From Lysobacteraceae bacterium (GTDB lineage: Bacteria > Pseudomonadota > Gammaproteobacteria > Xanthomonadales > Xanthomonadaceae), in NCBI GenBank assembly GCA_024508915.1, contig JANINR010000014.1, positions 1 through 64,000 of the forward strand: a stretch of DNA of 64,000 nucleotides. Direction: 5' to 3'. Each line of letters opens with the position of its first letter. Within the stretch, counting starts at the first letter, position 1. Below are positions 20,701 through 28,376 of this stretch, piece by piece. The position numbers and the translations under genes were made by a program. A model generated the notes under the pieces. The model did not search any database. It was not told the origin of the DNA and saw only the letters and a list, made by a program, of their open reading frames with translations.

Positions 20701-20788
20701 CGGCCCGCAGGTGGCGACGCCCCTCACCACCAACACCGGCGACGTCGTCCGCACCAATGCCGGTGACACCATCCAGGCCATCCAATGA
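17750..20788 (+). CDS. Tail hub/tip protein with inserted domain
   Basis: 1012 aa; Gly-rich N-terminus, Phage-tail_3-like LVADLCDRVGV...VRGFPVSRQTTPAEAIRALQQVFFFEFPEWG. Confidence 0.8.
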   Translation: MSGSTIGGFVGGAIGFMWGGPAGAQWGFMIGSAVGGYVDPVKIEGPRLTDAQTQTSSEGVPRPIIYGTCAVAGNIIQCGPLVEHKKKQRQGKGGPEVTTYTYTRTVAIRICEAAPLGGKMRLLRVWKADKLVADWSEANTIPADTAAFESIMQFYSGDEDQLPDPSLEALPAANGGGVGNVPAYRGTCYVVLTDLDCTDLQGAVPQFRWEVCSDGTAVPIPQPTIGTQTASVSIGGNEACAYIDYATIGVRYGRATEALAVGANFIQGSYDNSLAITASSTIANAGDGPESDDRLWMRAYRGQWAISAHGNFGRMMLLRNGEYVADLRPTTGTVKGWWYGEGLYSPAYGTMLWFLDDSTFIAGVRKTNNTVWNRIYKWRLRDASGGVIAAEATSPPVTTDGSNVFFVHADRGGTVRAIALSEAAFITYDTGLSEISRVTLPMVVTGLRAFAVDSGMLILYRNSTLYFYDLDTFTLRTSIGVTTVSADNNQLICSDDSIYVKNGVNLRRVSYAPTCYASAPAGWYALPDTPNVFTDGVNFMPRCGAPTVAITPGMVALSALVADLCDRVGVGADQVDVSALAGIPVRGFPVSRQTTPAEAIRALQQVFFFEFPEWGNSGDTTTKLRAVLRGGPVRVTVTDDDLVDTYEDEDTRPQVVEFPRKVSLTAADPESNYEPATQPAEMDTENVKAVGEVSLSTAVVMTRAEIAVVVDKLLKTMAEEANGKRTLELPEEFSRYTPSDIISYGGRRLRIDKAERVDGTNRWELKRDRVSANASVATGSPAPTPTAPTSSTRGPTMFAALNLPRLRSSDSTPGMYVAVCGRQPGWIGCDLYLSIDGGVTEQLVATILEPSTLGKLTADLAAAGTTASVSLYDGELDSATVDQLLARMNAAAVTTAGVSEILQFQTATITGDQAYDLSDLTHGLAGTAAAQHYADDSFVLLDSVQLIPIDVGLAGKTLIFRPVSRGTAPANNATYSVTYSPKFFGPQVATPLTTNTGDVVRTNAGDTIQAIQ

Positions 20789-21546
20789 CCACTGCCACCG
20801 CGCTCTATGCTGCCAACCCGCTGACGCCTGTCGGCACCGAGAAGATCGCGGCCGACGATGCCGCCGGCGTCTCCGGCGGTCTTCTGTCGCAGGCCATCGC
20901 CAACCTGTTCAAGGGCACCAAGGGCGCCGACATCGCCTCGGCGGCCACCACCAGCATCGGCGCTGCCACCGGCATCTTCGTCCACGTCACCGGCACGACC
21001 ACGATCACGAGCTTCGGCAGCGGCACGGCTGGCCACCTGCGCCTGGTGCGTTTCGCGGGCATCCTCACGCTGACGCACAACGCCACCAGCCTGATCCTTC
21101 CCACCGGCGCGAACATCACGACGGCCGCGAACGACGCGGCGATCTTCGTGTCCGAGGGCGGCAGCAACTGGCGCTGCCTGGCATACATGCGCGCGAACGG
21201 CGAGCCGCTGAAGCAGAGCGGCCAGGCGGTGACCGCGGTCACCCCTGCCGCAGGTGTGGCCACCTTCGACCTCTCGCTCGGCGACTACTTCACCATCGCG
21301 CCAACGGCGGATGTGACCAGCATCGTGTTCACCAATCTGCCGGGCGCGGGGAAGGGCGCGCGCAAGTTCATCCGCCTGACGCAGGACGCCACGCCGCGCG
21401 CCTACACCTGGCCGGCATCCTTCAAGTGGCCGGGTGGCGTGGCGGGCGCCGTGTCCACCGGCGCTGGTGCGGTGGACCTGCTGGAACTCACGACCTTCGA
21501 CAACGGCACGACGTGGCGCGCCGTCCTGATCAACAACTTCGCCTGA
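20785..21546 (+). CDS. Tail fiber/tip structural protein
   Basis: 253 aa; C-terminal module shared with the next ORF. Confidence 0.65.
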   Translation: MTTATALYAANPLTPVGTEKIAADDAAGVSGGLLSQAIANLFKGTKGADIASAATTSIGAATGIFVHVTGTTTITSFGSGTAGHLRLVRFAGILTLTHNATSLILPTGANITTAANDAAIFVSEGGSNWRCLAYMRANGEPLKQSGQAVTAVTPAAGVATFDLSLGDYFTIAPTADVTSIVFTNLPGAGKGARKFIRLTQDATPRAYTWPASFKWPGGVAGAVSTGAGAVDLLELTTFDNGTTWRAVLINNFA

Positions 21547-21565
21547 TCGCACAGAGGACATCGTC

Positions 21566-22972
21566 ATGGGCTTTCCCGTCGAGCTTGCTCAAGTTCCCGT
21601 CTTCCGGCGGTACTACAAGTACAGGAACGATGGCGCGCCGGTCGCCGGCGGCCAGATCTCGCTGCGACTGCAAACCGCCGCGGTGATCGGCGACACCGAG
21701 CTGGTGCCGCGCGTCCTCCTGGTGACGCTCGATGCCACCGGCCGCGTCCCCGAAGGTCTGACGCTTCCGGCCAGCAACGACCCTGACCTGAGCCCGAGCG
21801 GCATCTCCTACCTGGTGCAGGAGCACTGGGACGGCGGCCGCAGCGGCCTGCTCGCGGTGCCCTACGACGCCGGCGAGGTGGACCTGGCCGACCTGCAGGA
21901 CAACATTCCGCCGCCGTCGCCGACGAACCCATACCTGCGCGAGTCGGACATCGGCGAGACCGTCGCCAGCCAGACCGCCCTCGAGGCCGCGCAGCAGGCC
22001 GCCTCGGATGCGCAGGACGATGCCACCGCAGCGATGGGCGCCGCGACGGCCGCGCAGGAAGCGGTCGCCGGGCTGACGAAGGCGGACCTCGGCCTCGGCA
22101 ACGTCGACAACACGGCGGACGCGAACAAGCCCGTCAGCGGCCCGCAGCAGGCCGCGCTCGACGAGAAGGCGCCGCTGGCCAGCCCTGCGTTCACCGGCGT
22201 GCCGACCGCCGACACGGCGCCGCTGGGCACGAACAGCAACCAGCTCGCGACGATGGCGGCGCTGGCCGAGGCGATCGCCAACCTGATCGCCTCGGCACCG
22301 GGCACGCTGGACACCCTGAAGGAACTCGCCGACGCCCTCGGCGACGATCCGAACTTCGCGGCGACCATGACGCAGGCGCTGGCGCAGAAGCAGCCGCTGG
22401 CCGCGTTCCTCACCAACCTGGTGGCGCTGGGCCGCGCCGCCGACAAGCTGCCGTACTGCACCGGCACCGATACGGTCGGCCTGGCCGACTTCACCGCGTT
22501 CGCGCGCACGCTGCTCGACGACCCCGACGCCGCGACGGCGCTGGCCACGCTCGGCGCGATCGCCGCGTCGACGAAGGGCGCCGCCAACGGCGTCGCGCCC
22601 CTGAACAGCGCCGCGCGCCTGGACCCGATCTACCGGGCGAAGAAGCGCGCGACCGTGGCGCCGGTCGGCACCGTGCTGACGCTGGACCTCAGCGCTCTCG
22701 ACGACGCCTACATTCCGCTCACCGGCAACGTGACCAGCACGGTCGTCACAAACCCCCCACCCGACGGCTACGCACGCGAGCTGCTGCTGGTCTTCGGTCA
22801 GGACGGCACCGGCGGCCGCACCTGGACCCCGCCGGCGGGAACGAAGTGGCCCAACGGCCTGGCGGCCGTGCTCACCAGCACCGCGGGCGCCGTCGACCAC
22901 ATGGCGCTGCGCGTCTACAACAACGGCGGCGTGCTCGAGTACACCGCGTACCCGGTCCGGGACGTCCGCTGA
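21566..22972 (+). CDS. Tail fiber protein
   Basis: 468 aa; LTKADLGLGNVDNTADANKPVS and APLASPAFTGVPTADTAPLGTNSNQLATMAA phage fiber repeats. Confidence 0.85.
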   Translation: MGFPVELAQVPVFRRYYKYRNDGAPVAGGQISLRLQTAAVIGDTELVPRVLLVTLDATGRVPEGLTLPASNDPDLSPSGISYLVQEHWDGGRSGLLAVPYDAGEVDLADLQDNIPPPSPTNPYLRESDIGETVASQTALEAAQQAASDAQDDATAAMGAATAAQEAVAGLTKADLGLGNVDNTADANKPVSGPQQAALDEKAPLASPAFTGVPTADTAPLGTNSNQLATMAALAEAIANLIASAPGTLDTLKELADALGDDPNFAATMTQALAQKQPLAAFLTNLVALGRAADKLPYCTGTDTVGLADFTAFARTLLDDPDAATALATLGAIAASTKGAANGVAPLNSAARLDPIYRAKKRATVAPVGTVLTLDLSALDDAYIPLTGNVTSTVVTNPPPDGYARELLLVFGQDGTGGRTWTPPAGTKWPNGLAAVLTSTAGAVDHMALRVYNNGGVLEYTAYPVRDVR

Positions 22973-24183
22973 TGTGTTTCTTCGGCGCCGTCGCCCACCA
23001 GTCCAGCATGCAGGAGCTGGACCTGCTGAACCCGCAGCTCGACCCGCGCATCAGCTACACCGGCGGGCCGAAGACGTACTTCGGCGCCGATGGTGTGCTG
23101 CGCCAGGCGGCTGCGAACACCTGGCCGCTGGAGTACGACCCGATCACGCCGAAGCCTGTTGGCCGCAGCGTGTGGGAGCAGCGGACGAACCTGCTCCTGC
23201 GATCGGAGGAATACGACAACGCGGTATGGACTAAGTCGTTCGCGTCCATCGTCGCCAATGCCACGACCGCTCCGGATGGGGCGCAAACCGCCGACAAGTT
23301 CGTCCCGGACAACAACGCGCTCGCCAACTTCACGCTCTACGAGACAGCCACAGTCGCCTCGGGGGTCGCCACCGCGTTCTCGCAGCACGTCAAGGCGGCG
23401 GAGTATTCGACCTGCTCTCTGCTCGTGTTGCAGGGGGCCAACCCGACCGTCAACTTCAACCTGACCACGAAGACGGTCACGGCTTCGAATGGCGCCAGCG
23501 GCTACATGGTCGAGCTTCCAGGCGGCTGGTTCCGTTGCGTCCTGGTCTACACGCCGAGCGCGACGGGCAGTGTGCAGCACCGCTTCTACGACCGCACGCC
23601 GGGGGCTCGGTCGAGCGACGGCGTCTCCGGGATCTACGTGTGGGGCGCGCAGGTGGAAGCTGGAGCCTTCGCCAGTCCCTACATCCCCACGCAGGGTTCG
23701 CAGGTTACCCGCGCCGCGGACGTTCCCGCTTTCGCTCTGGCCGGAATTCGATACAACCCGGCTGGCCTGTCGGTGCTGGTCAATGTGATCGCTGCCGATG
23801 GTGTGGGTTCGCAAACCGCGATGGAAATCGGCGACGGCACGAACACGAACCGCATACTGATGTGGCGCAGCACGAACAATCTGCAGTCCACCATGCGCAG
23901 CAGCGGCGGAGACCCTGGCGATGCAACGTCCACGAACCCGAGCGTCGTGAGCGGAGCGGAATACAGGCTCGCCGCGGCGTTCCAGACGAACAACCTCCGC
24001 GCCGTGCGCAATGGCGGCGCAATCGTTGGGCCGGACACGGCAGCGACCATGCCTTCCGGCTCTTTCAGTGGGTGGCTGGGGCGAACCGGCGTCGGCGGCA
24101 GCTACGCCAACTCTCCGCTTCGCCTGGTCCGCCTCTACCCGGCCCCGGTGACGAACAGCGAGCTGCAGGCGATGGCGGCATGA
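22972..24183 (+). CDS. Tail fiber/receptor-binding-like protein with lectin-like (LamG-type) repeats
   Basis: 403 aa; NLLLRSEEYDNAVWTK...SGIYVWGAQVEAGAFASPYIPT phage fiber pattern. Confidence 0.7.
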   Translation: MCFFGAVAHQSSMQELDLLNPQLDPRISYTGGPKTYFGADGVLRQAAANTWPLEYDPITPKPVGRSVWEQRTNLLLRSEEYDNAVWTKSFASIVANATTAPDGAQTADKFVPDNNALANFTLYETATVASGVATAFSQHVKAAEYSTCSLLVLQGANPTVNFNLTTKTVTASNGASGYMVELPGGWFRCVLVYTPSATGSVQHRFYDRTPGARSSDGVSGIYVWGAQVEAGAFASPYIPTQGSQVTRAADVPAFALAGIRYNPAGLSVLVNVIAADGVGSQTAMEIGDGTNTNRILMWRSTNNLQSTMRSSGGDPGDATSTNPSVVSGAEYRLAAAFQTNNLRAVRNGGAIVGPDTAATMPSGSFSGWLGRTGVGGSYANSPLRLVRLYPAPVTNSELQAMAA

Positions 24184-24407
24184 CCACCTTCCTCCGCTTC
24201 CCCGACGAGGCGCGCGCGAAGGCGTGCATGCCGGGCTGGTACAGCGACGAGCTGGGGTGGTTGGCGCCGCGCGCCGCCACCGCGATCGACGTCATCGGCC
24301 CGATCGACGGGCAGGGCTTCCACCTCAACGTCCTCGGCGCACTGCCGGCGAAGGCCCAGCCCTTCGTCGTCGAGCCGGCTACGCCGCGGCGCGTGTTCGC
24401 CGAGTAG
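24180..24407 (+). CDS. Phage hypothetical protein
   Basis: 75 aa; overlapping start. Confidence 0.6.
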   Translation: MTTFLRFPDEARAKACMPGWYSDELGWLAPRAATAIDVIGPIDGQGFHLNVLGALPAKAQPFVVEPATPRRVFAE

Positions 24408-24431
24408 CCGCGCTACGTTTCGACGCGCCGT

Positions 24432-24463
24432 TTTAAGGACGGTCGGCACGGCGGGCTGGTATC
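24432..24463 (+). promoter_or_regulatory. Conserved phage element copy 3: TTTAAGGAC-N16-TGGTATC
   Basis: Intergenic, before the lysis cassette. Confidence 0.5.
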
Positions 24464-24494
24464 TGGGAGGCTGCATTTTCAGTGCCGGCCTCCA

Positions 24495-25061
24495 ATGACG
24501 TTGTCGCTGCTGCTCGCGAAGTTCTGGGGTTGGCTCCTGGCGGCCATCGGCGCCGCCTTCTCGGTGTGGGCAGCGCACCAGCGCGAGAAGTTCCGCAAGG
24601 CGGTGGCGGAGTGGAGGCAGCGGCGCCGCGATCGGGCCGCTGCATGGACCGCGCTGCTCGCCGACTTCGGCAAGGTGCGCGACGCGGTGTCCGGCATCCA
24701 GGGGCAACTGGGCCTGCTGCAGGCGATGGTCCGCGCGCAGAGCGACCTCGCCACCGAAGGCAGCTTCGAATGCGACCCGCATGGCCGCAACGAGATGGTC
24801 AACCGCACCTACGGGCGGCTGCTCGGCGTCGGCCAGGGCGATCTGCTCGGCCTGCGCTGGAAAGACTTCATCCACCCGGACGACGCGGTGGCCTTCCTCG
24901 AGGCGAACGCCAAGGCGCTGGCCGAGCACCGGCTCTTCCACAAGCGCGTGCGCATGGTGCGCAGCGACGGGGACGTAATCACGGTCGACGTGACGATCAT
25001 CCCCCACCCCGAAAACCCGCCGGCCACGCGGTGGTTCGGAAAGATCACCCTGGTGGCCTGA
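24495..25061 (+). CDS. Membrane-anchored PAS-domain protein in the lysis cassette
   Basis: 188 aa; N-terminal TM (LLAKFWGWLLAAIGAAFSVWA), then PAS-like MVNRTYGRLLGVGQGDLLGLRWKDFIHPDDAVAFLEANAKAL...RMVRSDGDVITVDVTIIPHP. Confidence 0.7.
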   Translation: MTLSLLLAKFWGWLLAAIGAAFSVWAAHQREKFRKAVAEWRQRRRDRAAAWTALLADFGKVRDAVSGIQGQLGLLQAMVRAQSDLATEGSFECDPHGRNEMVNRTYGRLLGVGQGDLLGLRWKDFIHPDDAVAFLEANAKALAEHRLFHKRVRMVRSDGDVITVDVTIIPHPENPPATRWFGKITLVA

Positions 25062-25071
25062 GGGCACGGCG

Positions 25072-25437
25072 ATGAAGGACGGCAAGATCCAGTTGGGCAC
25101 GAAGCTGCTGGTGTTCGCGCTGCCGGTGGCGACCCTGGTCACGCTGGTGGTGCTGCTGTTCGGCAGCGGCCTGCGCCAGCTCGGCAGCCTGGCCGACCTC
25201 ACGGCCTTCGCCATCGAACTCGCGCCGCGCACTCTCTACGCGATCGCGATCGCCGGCAGCGCGTCGGTGATGATGCACGCGACCGCGACGGATCTCGGCA
25301 ACGGCAAGCGCAAGGCGCTGATCCAGGCGGCGGAGACCGGGGGCAGGGGGCCGCTGCTGATCCTCGCCGGCGAGACGCTGGCGTGGATGTTGTGGGTGGT
25401 CATCTTCACCCAGATCTACCTGCACGGGCTGCTGTGA
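25072..25437 (+). CDS. Putative holin/small membrane protein
   Basis: 121 aa with three hydrophobic segments, directly upstream of the endolysin. Confidence 0.6.
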   Translation: MKDGKIQLGTKLLVFALPVATLVTLVVLLFGSGLRQLGSLADLTAFAIELAPRTLYAIAIAGSASVMMHATATDLGNGKRKALIQAAETGGRGPLLILAGETLAWMLWVVIFTQIYLHGLL

Positions 25438-26276
25438 TGCGCGCCCGGGCCATCCTCACCGTTGCCGCTGCGCTGCTGCTGGCGGCCTGCAACCCGCCGC
25501 AGGTGCGCGACAACGCCACCGACGTGGCCGAGGCCGCCAGCGAGGCCATGGCCGACTCCGTCGCCGACGCGCAGACCGCCACCGCGGAGGTGGTGCTGCC
25601 GACGTTGCTGGCCGTGCAGGACGCGGCGGCCGTGATCTCCGAACCGCTGCCGACGCCGGCGGCGCGCGACACCATCGCCCCCGAGGCGGTGGCGCTGATC
25701 GTGCGCTACGAGATCAGCAGCCTGGGGGTGTACACGCGCCGCTACGAGCGGCCGCTGTGCCCCGGCGGCGCCTCCGGCCCCACCATCGGCATCGGTTACG
25801 ACCTCGGGCAGCAGACGGCCGCACGCATCGCCGCGGACTGGGCCGACCACCCGGAGGTCGCACGCCTGGCCACGGCCAGCGGGCAGGTGGGGCCGAGCCG
25901 CTGCGCCGCCTGGCGGGCGGCCAACGCCGACATCCGCACGCCGATCGCGCTGGCGGAGCAGGTGTTCTCCGATGCCGTGCTGCCCGATTTCGTGCGCCAG
26001 GCGGGCCGCGCGATGCGCACCGGCTGGGATGGTCTCGCGCCGATGCCGAAGGGCGCCAGCGTGAGCATGGGCTTCAACCGCGGCTGGTCGATGGCCGGGA
26101 GCCGCAACGCCGAGAAGCGCGAGCTGCGCGACCGTTGCGTGCCGGACGATGACGCCGGCTGCGTCGCCGCGCAGCTGCGCGGCATGCAGCGCCTGTGGCC
26201 CGGCGCGCAGGCGCCGAACCCCGGCCTGCGTGCACGCCGCGAGGCCGAGGCGCGGCTGGCGGAGGGCGTGTCATGA
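25437..26276 (+). CDS. Endolysin-like glycoside hydrolase (pesticin/T4-lysozyme-like) with lipoprotein signal
   Basis: 279 aa; LLLAAC lipobox; IVRYEISSLGVYTRRYERPLCPGGASGPTIGIGYDLG. Confidence 0.65.
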   Translation: MRARAILTVAAALLLAACNPPQVRDNATDVAEAASEAMADSVADAQTATAEVVLPTLLAVQDAAAVISEPLPTPAARDTIAPEAVALIVRYEISSLGVYTRRYERPLCPGGASGPTIGIGYDLGQQTAARIAADWADHPEVARLATASGQVGPSRCAAWRAANADIRTPIALAEQVFSDAVLPDFVRQAGRAMRTGWDGLAPMPKGASVSMGFNRGWSMAGSRNAEKRELRDRCVPDDDAGCVAAQLRGMQRLWPGAQAPNPGLRARREAEARLAEGVS

Positions 26277-26707
26277 CGCCGCCGCTGCCGGACCAGGTGG
26301 AGCAGGTCGTCGAGCGCACCGAGTCGCGCGTGCGCGCGTGGTGGTCAGCGTGGAAGTGGGTGGCCATCCTCGCGCTGGCGCTGGCCCTGTCGCTGTGGGG
26401 CAACCTGCACCAGTACGGCACGCGCCGCGCGGCGAAAGAGACCTGCCGCGCCAACATGGTCGAGGCCGCGAAGAAGGGCATCGAGCTCGAGCGCAAGCGC
26501 GCAGCCACCGACGAAAAGCAGGCGCGCGGCATCGCCCAGGATTCGAAAGACAAGGCCGGCGCCGAAGCGCGCGGCGCACAGGAGAGTACCAATGGCCGCG
26601 AAGCCGCGATTCGCACTGTGGTGGTGCGTGGCGATTGCCGCATGCCTGTCGGGCTGCCAAGCCTTCAGCCTGCAGTCGACGAAGCCAACGCCGCCGGTCG
26701 TTTCTGA
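26273..26707 (+). CDS. i-spanin (Rz-like)
   Basis: 144 aa; N-terminal TM then charged coiled region; overlaps a lipoprotein ORF. Confidence 0.7.
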   Translation: MTPPLPDQVEQVVERTESRVRAWWSAWKWVAILALALALSLWGNLHQYGTRRAAKETCRANMVEAAKKGIELERKRAATDEKQARGIAQDSKDKAGAEARGAQESTNGREAAIRTVVVRGDCRMPVGLPSLQPAVDEANAAGRF

Positions 26708-26906
26708 CTGCCTGGAGCAGCCGCAGGGCGTGTTCCCGCCGGAGCCGGCGCAGCCGGCCGCGGGCGCGCCGATCCCCGACGTGTACGTGCAGGCGATGAA
26801 GGCGTGGGCGAACCGCATCCTGGGCATCGCCACCGTCGATCGCATCCTCTGGCGCGGCGAGCATCGGTGCATCCGCAAGATGGTCGACGTCGGGCAGGTG
26901 CGCTGA
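26592..26906 (+). CDS. o-spanin (Rz1-like lipoprotein), overlapping Rz in another frame
   Basis: 104 aa; ACLSGC lipobox, Pro-rich mature part. Confidence 0.7.
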   Translation: MAAKPRFALWWCVAIAACLSGCQAFSLQSTKPTPPVVSDCLEQPQGVFPPEPAQPAAGAPIPDVYVQAMKAWANRILGIATVDRILWRGEHRCIRKMVDVGQVR

Positions 26907-27151
26907 TGCGCGAGTTCTACGAGGTGCTGCCGGACCCCGGCGAGGCCGGCGGCTGGAACGTCACCCGCAACGGCCTGGTGCTGAAGTGGTGGGCGGACAA
27001 GATCGACGCCGTGCTGTACGCCGTCGACGAAGCGGTGAAGGAAGCCGAGGCCGGCGGCCTCACCAGCCTGCGCATCAAGGGCCGAGACGGCCGCATCCAG
27101 CAGGAGCGCACGTACCCGCGCAGCAGCGACCCGCGGCGGACGCCGGGCTAA
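26906..27151 (+). CDS. DUF2188-like small protein
   Basis: 81 aa; GGWNVTRNGLVLKWWADKIDAV...LRIKGRDGRIQQERTYPRSSDPRRTPG. Confidence 0.65.
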   Translation: MREFYEVLPDPGEAGGWNVTRNGLVLKWWADKIDAVLYAVDEAVKEAEAGGLTSLRIKGRDGRIQQERTYPRSSDPRRTPG

Positions 27152-27672
27152 CCCGCCGGGGTCAACGCGACCGCGGTGCCGTCGCCGTCCTGGACGGTTC
27201 GCACCTGGCAACTCGTCACGTCGCTGCGCCGCACGTACAGGTCCGCGCTGGCGCGCGCCCCGGCCGGGATCTCGGTGGGGCTGAAATAGCTGTCTTCCGA
27301 CACGACGTCGCCGGCGCGGGTAGGGAAGTCCGCGAACACCTTGGCGTAGGGGATCGGGTCGGCGCCCGTGTTCTGCACGGTCACCTTCATCACGGTCATG
27401 CCGTTGCGGCCGTCGCAGTCGATCGAGATGACTTTCGCCGCGAGCTGCCGCGGCGGTGCGATCGACGGGGCAGGCACGGAGGCGGTTTCGGGCAGGCGGC
27501 CGCACCGTCCCGTCAGCATGGCGTAGACCAGCGCGAGCAGCCCGACGGCGATGACCACGGCGCAGCCGCTGGTGCGTTTCGCTTGCCGGCCGGTGGGCGC
27601 GCCGCAGTGCGGGCAGGTGACGGCTTCGGTGCTGATCTCTTTCCCGCACTCCCGGCACTTCGTCAACGCCAT
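27148..27672 (-). CDS. Zinc-ribbon, single-TM protein with FxLYD-like extracytoplasmic domain
   Basis: CRECGKEISTEAVTCPHCG ribbon, VVIAVGLLALVYAML TM; 2 nt downstream of the repressor stop. Confidence 0.75.
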   Translation of the reverse strand: MALTKCRECGKEISTEAVTCPHCGAPTGRQAKRTSGCAVVIAVGLLALVYAMLTGRCGRLPETASVPAPSIAPPRQLAAKVISIDCDGRNGMTVMKVTVQNTGADPIPYAKVFADFPTRAGDVVSEDSYFSPTEIPAGARASADLYVRRSDVTSCQVRTVQDGDGTAVALTPAG

Positions 27673-27674
27673 GG

Positions 27675-28049
27675 CTATCCCTCCGCGCCGGTCGCGCCGA
27701 GCACAACGATAAACGCTTTCTGCACGCGCTCGTCCACGCTGCGGAAGCGGCGCAGCATGCGTTGCTCGTCGCGCGTCAGCACTTCCCGGGTGTCGTAAGT
27801 GGCGCGGTCGGACGCGATGCGCACGACACGCGGCGATGTCGGCTGGATCGCGCCGCCGCAGATGAGGACGTCGAGACTGACCGACAGGGCCTCGCGCAGG
27901 GGCCGCAGCTTTTCGAAGCTGGGCTTGTCGCGGTTGTTCTCCCACGCCGACACCGCGCCCTTGGAAACCTCGAGGCGCTCCGCGAGTTCGTCCTGCGTCA
28001 GGCCCTGGGAGGACCGGGCGGCACGGAGGCGATCGCCGAAAGTGTTCAT
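27675..28049 (-). CDS. CI-like XRE-family phage repressor
   Basis: 124 aa; HTH GLTQDELAERLEVSKGAVSAWENNRDKPSFEKL; divergent from a Cro-like gene. Confidence 0.85.
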   Translation of the reverse strand: MNTFGDRLRAARSSQGLTQDELAERLEVSKGAVSAWENNRDKPSFEKLRPLREALSVSLDVLICGGAIQPTSPRVVRIASDRATYDTREVLTRDEQRMLRRFRSVDERVQKAFIVVLGATGAEG

Positions 28050-28059
28050 GGGGTGGCAA

Positions 28060-28123
28060 GTCTGGCGGTGCTGAACCCGAACCGGGTCTAGCCATGCTTG
28101 ACACCCCCGGTCTAGCTGTGCTG
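28060..28123. promoter_or_regulatory. Operator region: three repeats GTCTRGCnRTGCTk
   Basis: GTCTGGCGGTGCTG 28060-28073, GTCTAGCCATGCTT 28086-28099, GTCTAGCTGTGCTG 28110-28123; TTGACA at 28098-28103. Confidence 0.7.
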
Positions 28124-28133
28124 TACTGCGAAC

Positions 28134-28376
28134 ATGCAGCGCCGCCATACCTCCCCGATCCGCGTCGCCCGCCTGAAGCGGGGCCTCAGCCAGGCCCAGC
28201 TCGGGACCACGGTGGGGGTCACCAAGTCCGCCATTTCGGCCTGGGAGAACGACCGCGAGTTTCCGGAAGTGCGCAGGCTGTCCGGCCTGCGCCGGGCGCT
28301 GCGGCCGCACCTGGACCTGACGCGCTACGCCGACCACGTCGAAGCCGTCACGACCGGCAAGCCGAGGGCTGCCTGA
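28134..28376 (+). CDS. Cro-like XRE-family regulator
   Basis: 80 aa; HTH GLSQAQLGTTVGVTKSAISAWENDREFPEV. Confidence 0.85.
   Translation: MQRRHTSPIRVARLKRGLSQAQLGTTVGVTKSAISAWENDREFPEVRRLSGLRRALRPHLDLTRYADHVEAVTTGKPRAA

Noticed and set aside
17750-24183. Diversity-generating retroelement acting on tail genes
   Set aside because: No reverse transcriptase and no template/variable repeat pair seen; low-GC regions fit domain acquisition better
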